The notes beneath the pieces were generated by a model. That model saw only the letters and a program-made list of their open reading frames with translations, made no database searches and had not been told where the DNA came from. Positions 60,028-64,000 of a stretch of 64,000 bases of DNA are shown piece by piece. A program made the position numbers and the translations under genes. The stretch comes from Amoebidium appalachense (Eukaryota > Ichthyosporea): assembly GCA_963693365.1 (NCBI GenBank), contig CAVNZM010000014.1, forward strand, positions 4,154,001 to 4,218,000, written 5' to 3'. The stretch's first letter is position 1; each line of letters starts with the position of its first letter.

Positions 60028-60767
60028 CTTGGGCCGTGCAGGCCAAGCAGTGGGTAAAAGAGGAGGGGCGGGGAGACAGCACCGACCCCGAGGCACATGG
60101 TGGCCCCACAGACTCAATGCAAGCCTGGCAGCCTCCTGTGGGCCGCATATGTGCATGGGTCAGCACCCGGGCATGACAGCGCTGCCCCACACATGCGGCG
60201 CTTCCCGGCAGACAGATGAATGCCCAATATATCTGGTGGTCCGGGTATTTGTGCCCCACACATATGCATCAGTGCCTTGCATTTCGATTATTGCTGATGT
60301 TATGTCTCGCATTAGCTGGCTTTGTGCCCATATGTTATCCTCGGATGTTGGCCTTTTTAATGACGACAGATTCTAAGCTAGGGAGGGCAAGCAGCTATTT
60401 TTTCAAAGGAGCAGAGGGTTATGGTCTCACTGTGCCCAACGGCCATGCCAACACATACAAAATCGATGCTGTGCCCCACATATGAATACCTAAGTGTCCT
60501 GCATCTTGACTGAGTTTTCCGCACACATACAACCTACGTGTTCGATGTGGCCACATATCTTGAGGTGCCTATAAACTTGCTGGCTCTTGAGTCCCGACTA
60601 GAGAGGCCGGGCAAAAGCCCTAGGGCCATGTGTGGCCACGTAGGTAGGGCTGGCTGTCTGCACCACTAGTAGCACTGTATCTAGTGTTAGGATACAGTCG
60701 GTGCTAGGTGGAAGATAGTACATAGCCCCTGCCAGCAACACAGGGGCTCTCCTCTACACCAGGGACA

Positions 60768-60822
<55 letters not shown>

Positions 60823-61715
60823 TTTCTTTCTCCCTCTCTCACTCTTTCTTTTTTTCTTTTTTTTTTCCTTTCTTTTTTTGATTTTTTTTTTTTTTTGATG
60901 GTGGTAGTGTTGGGGGGGGGGGGGGGAGGGTCGTAAAGACTGCGCACAGTGAGTGCACATGTTCCACATATCTATTCGTACTTCACTCGGAGTTTACATA
61001 TCTGTTTGTGCTTGCTTGCATGGTCAAAGCTCATACCTACGTGTGCATTAGCGCATATATTGTTTTCAGTCGTGGCACTCGACACATCACATGGTTTACT
61101 CGTATAAGCATGGCTCGAGCTCGTTCGTTGCTGTGGCATGTAGGGAACAGCCACGCCTGCTACCGAGGTATCAATGTCTTGCGGCGCTTGATGGGTGGGA
61201 CGGAGATACTAATACTCCCGTCGAGATACGATCACCCGAGGGATCCTTTCGTGGGCCAGAACACCCGAGGTTTGATCGCAATACACCCGAGGTTTCCTAG
61301 CCATAGACCAGAACACCCGAGGTTTGATCGCAATACACCCGAGGTTTCCTAGACCAGAACACCCGAGATACACCCGAGGTTTCTGGACCGAAAATTTTGA
61401 ACACCCGAACTCAGAACAGCCGCTCTGGACGGACTTTTCTGTGTGTGTCAGACTTAGTAGCTGTGCAGGCGGACGCTATTGTAGCCTACAGCGTGTACCA
61501 TAGGACGAGTGGTTTGAGTGCCCGCCTCAACAACACTGCAATACAGTAGCATAAACCCAGTGTAGACCCAGCACTAGCACCCAGCACTAGCACCCAGCAC
61601 TAGCACCCAGCACTAGCACCCAGCACTAGCACCCAACACTAGCACCCAGCACTAGCACCCAGCACTAGCGCTGAGCAGAACAACCTCCCCTTTAGTTTTA
61701 GGGCAACAGCCAGGG
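60028..61715. other. Intergenic region before the USP-like gene
   Basis: Poly-T of about 50 at 60,773-60,821 and a G-run at about 60,912. A repeated ACACCCGAGGTTTGATCGCA motif lies at 61,257-61,385 and a 13-bp CAGCACTAGCACC array at 61,560-61,675. A coding-like but unplaced stretch is at 60,360-60,485. No supported gene. Confidence 0.5.
61560..61675. repeat. 13-bp tandem repeat
   Basis: Nine copies of CAGCACTAGCACC with single-base variants, ending 40 bp before the USP-like ATG, so probably in the promoter or 5' UTR. Confidence 0.9.
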
Positions 61716-62036
61716 ATGGGGAAGATGGGCCGCACTGTGGTGGTGGCCGTGGACGGGTCGCCCTGCAGCCGCCAGGCGTTTGAATGGGCCCAGGCCAATG
61801 TGTTGCGGCCAGGGGATGCTGTGCTGCTGCTGCACGTGTTTCCACACTTTGTGGAGCTGGACGAGCAGGCAGGTGTGTGTGTGCTTGGAAAGCTGTCTTA
61901 TGCGTGCATAGGTGTTTGTGTGTGTGTCCTTGTGTCTCTGTGTGCGTGTAGGTGTGGACGGGTGTTTTTTGCCCTTAATTTTTTCCTTTCGCTCTGTGTG
62001 TGTGTGTGCGCCAGCGCACGCGCGCCCGCACGCGAC

Positions 62037-62128
<92 letters not shown>

Positions 62129-62514
62129 CGTGCGTGCGTGTGTGTGTTGTGTTTGCATTTACGTGTGTGTGTGTGTGTTGTGTGTGCTTGTGTGTGCATG
62201 TGTGCATGCGTGTGTCTCACAGTGTGCGTGTATGTCGTTGATCTGTTTGTTCGAGTTCCTATGAAGTATGGGACGGGAAAAATTATACCTGAGGAGGGAT
62301 TTCTTCGTATGTGCAAGGTTGTGTCTGTAGTTTCAACCTCAAGTGAGTGTGACTGTGCTTGTGCACCTGTGTAACACGTATGAGCTGTGTGCATGTGTGT
62401 GTGTCGTGTGTGTGTGTGTGTGTAGTGTGTGTTTTTGTGTGTGTGTGTGTGTGCGTGTGCACGTGCTCATGTGTTCATGTTCGTGTGTGTGTTTACTTGT
62501 TTGTGTTGGGTGGG

Positions 62515-62547
<33 letters not shown>

Positions 62548-62639
62548 TACGCACGCGCATGGCCCGCCCGCATGTGTGTGCGTGTGCTTGCGTGTGCACG
62601 TGCTTGTGTGTGTTCTTGCATGTGTGGGTAGGTGGGTAG

Positions 62640-62690
<51 letters not shown>

Positions 62691-64000
62691 CGCGCGTGTG
62701 TGTACGTGAGTGCGTGTGTGCATGTGTGCTTGTGTGTAGTGTGTGTTTGTGTGCGTACACATTTGTATGGGTGCGCGTCTGCACGTGTCCGTGTCTGCTT
62801 GTGTGAGTGTGTGCGGGGAAAGGGGGAGGGGGGGGGGTGGGGAGGGGAAGGGGGGAGGAGGGGGAGGAGGGTGATATAGACCGTGCGAGTGTTTTTTTTT
62901 TTTTTTGCCTGTGTTATAGAACACAGCTCACTCAACGACTATGGCGGGAGGTCTCACTGGCATGCATGGAACGTGCCCTGCATGACAATACCAAGAAATG
63001 GACATCCCATATATGGTAATACCCAATTAGCACGCTCAATTATTGTCGGCTTTGTTCGGCCGTGAGCCTAACAATATCTGCGTTGAGTCCGTTATTGGTG
63101 GTGGGTGTGCATGTGGGTGTGAGCCCTGGGCCTCCAGTGTTTGTCCCTATGCACGTCTGCTCATATGCACACTCTTTTTTCTTTCTTTCCTCTGTGTGCG
63201 TGTGTGTGTTTGTGTGAGTGTTTGCCTGCACCCGTACCTAGGTGTGTTTGTGTCCGTGTGTGTGTTTTTTGTATGTATGTGCTTGTGTATGTGCGTGCAT
63301 TTTGCACCTTTCACTGTGTCTGTGGAGTTGGCATTAGTGGGGCCATGGCCCATGCTGTGCTGACACACTGTGGGGCAGGGCGCACGGTGGCTGTGAGCTG
63401 CAGCGACAGCAGTGTGCAGGAGGTAGGCATTGGGTGGTGCTGGCTAGGAGGTAGGCATTGGTTGGTGACTGCTGACTGGCAGATAGGCATTGGTTGGTGC
63501 CGGTAGAAGGTAGGCATTAGTTGGCGCTGATAGGAGGTAGGCATTGGGTGGTGCTGATAGGAGGTAGGCATTGGTTGGTGCTGATAGGAGGTAGGCATTT
63601 TTGGTGCTGATAGGAGGTAGGCATTGGTTGGTGCTGGCTAGGAGGTAGGCATTGGTTGGTGCTGATAGGAGGTAGGCATTGGTTGGTGCTGATAGGAGGT
63701 AGGCATTGGTTGGTGCTGATAGGAGGTAGGCATTGGTTGGTGCTGATAGGAGGTAGGCATTTGGTTGGTGCTGACTGGGGGCAGGCTCTGGACAGGACGG
63801 TGGATCTGCTGCAGGGCATGAAGGCGGCCTGTGAGGCCATGGGGGTAGGTGCCTGGGCCGTCTGGTTCTCTCACACTCTCTCTCTCTCTTTTTTTTTTTT
63901 TTTTTTTTTTTTTTGTTTTTTTTTTGTTTTTGTTTTTTTTTTTTTGTGGGGGGGGGGGGGGGGGGGGGAGGTTGCAGTGCAAGTACAGGGCTGGCAGCCG
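61716..64000 (+). CDS. Universal stress protein (UspA)-like gene, 3' end beyond window
   Basis: Exon 1 (61,716-61,872) encodes [20 protein letters not shown] and on through [19 protein letters not shown]. This is the classic start of a UspA domain: first strand, DGS nucleotide-contact turn, first helix and second strand. After long TG-rich introns, further coding-like exons are at 63,338-63,422 ([20 protein letters not shown]), 63,785-63,844 ([20 protein letters not shown]) and from 63,978 to the window end. One or more exons between 61,873 and 63,337 are not resolved. Role: cytosolic stress-response, ATP-binding type protein by family knowledge. Confidence 0.65.
62040..62130 (+). repeat. (TG)n microsatellite in the USP-like gene
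   Basis: Perfect TG run followed by GCGTGCGTGC. More TG/CG tracts at 62,395-62,450 and 62,640-62,700. Confidence 0.95.
63421..63780 (+). repeat. 27-30-bp minisatellite starting at a USP-like intron donor
   Basis: The exon ends GTGCAGGAG|GTAGGCATTGG and the intron is about 12 units of GTAGGCATTGGTTGGTGCTG plus ATAGGAG. Every unit repeats both the last exon bases and the donor, and ends in a CTGATAG branch-point/acceptor-like word. Confidence 0.9.

Overview
The window joins two very different kinds of DNA. Positions 1 to about 18,000 hold a compact, GC-rich, intron-poor block of virus-type genes on both strands. From about 18,700 to the end lies an intron-rich eukaryotic nuclear genome loaded with microsatellites, poly-C and poly-G tracts and intronic minisatellites. 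The simplest reading is a polinton-like virus (PLV) integrated in the chromosome of a unicellular eukaryote. The host cannot be named from this sequence. A BAR-RhoGAP protein, CCAAT-box promoters and short introns with a CTGAC branch point close to the acceptor would fit a holozoan protist or a fungus-like lineage. That is inference only.

Viral block (left end cut by the window). The morphogenesis set is on the minus strand: a penton-like minor capsid protein (4500-5585), a small Cys-rich protein (2916-3152), an FtsK/HerA-type packaging ATPase (2108-2911) and a double jelly-roll major capsid protein (355-2124). The plus strand carries a basic coiled-coil protein, two fibre/spike proteins (5644-7113, 7245-9251), a Pro-rich protein with the same N-terminal module (10070-10645), a retroviral-type DDE integrase (10667-11986), a Dam-like adenine methyltransferase (12344-12889) and a Gly/Ala-rich hydrophobic protein (13326-13907). 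A seven-helix membrane protein is on the minus strand (9254-10018). Three proteins share one N-terminal module, and a 19-codon decayed copy sits between the two fibre genes. No polymerase, primase-helicase or protease is visible; these may lie left of position 1 or be missing. Two convergent unknown genes (14193-15298 with a frame break, 16561-17478) share an ATTGGACGCCT promoter element and bracket a TG-rich repeat zone. The right edge of the provirus is not defined; a 71-bp hairpin at 18,091 is a landmark near it.

Host block. Gene models were assembled by hand by following reading phase through GT-AG (and two GC-AG) introns. They are SURF6/Rrp14 (18757-22785, minus, 11 exons, 320 aa), gamma-glutamyltranspeptidase (23966-29011, plus, 17 exons, 557 aa), an unidentified minus-strand gene (29707-30500), mitochondrial ribosomal protein uL15m (35635-36294, plus), a BAR-RhoGAP protein (39436-46590, minus, C-terminus unresolved), a family-4-like glycosyltransferase (47169-49170, plus, 10 exons), a DUF5522-plus-ATP-pyrophosphatase protein related to diphthine-ammonia ligase (49341-50608, minus, 7 exons, 275 aa), an IGHMBP2/SMUBP-2-type SF1 helicase (51378-60027, plus, 24 exons, 620 aa) and the start of a universal-stress-protein-like gene (61716 to the window end). 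Neighbouring genes are often divergent and share a CCAAT-type promoter.

Repeats and mobile DNA. Several intronic minisatellites start at a splice site or repeat one, so splice donors or acceptors are present in many tandem copies. A 564-bp TTAA-flanked piggyBac-like non-autonomous element sits inside a minisatellite in a helicase-gene intron. A 1.86-kb segment with 32-bp inverted ends carries a decayed LINE-like open frame. The host genes are single-copy housekeeping genes with no evident functional link to the virus.
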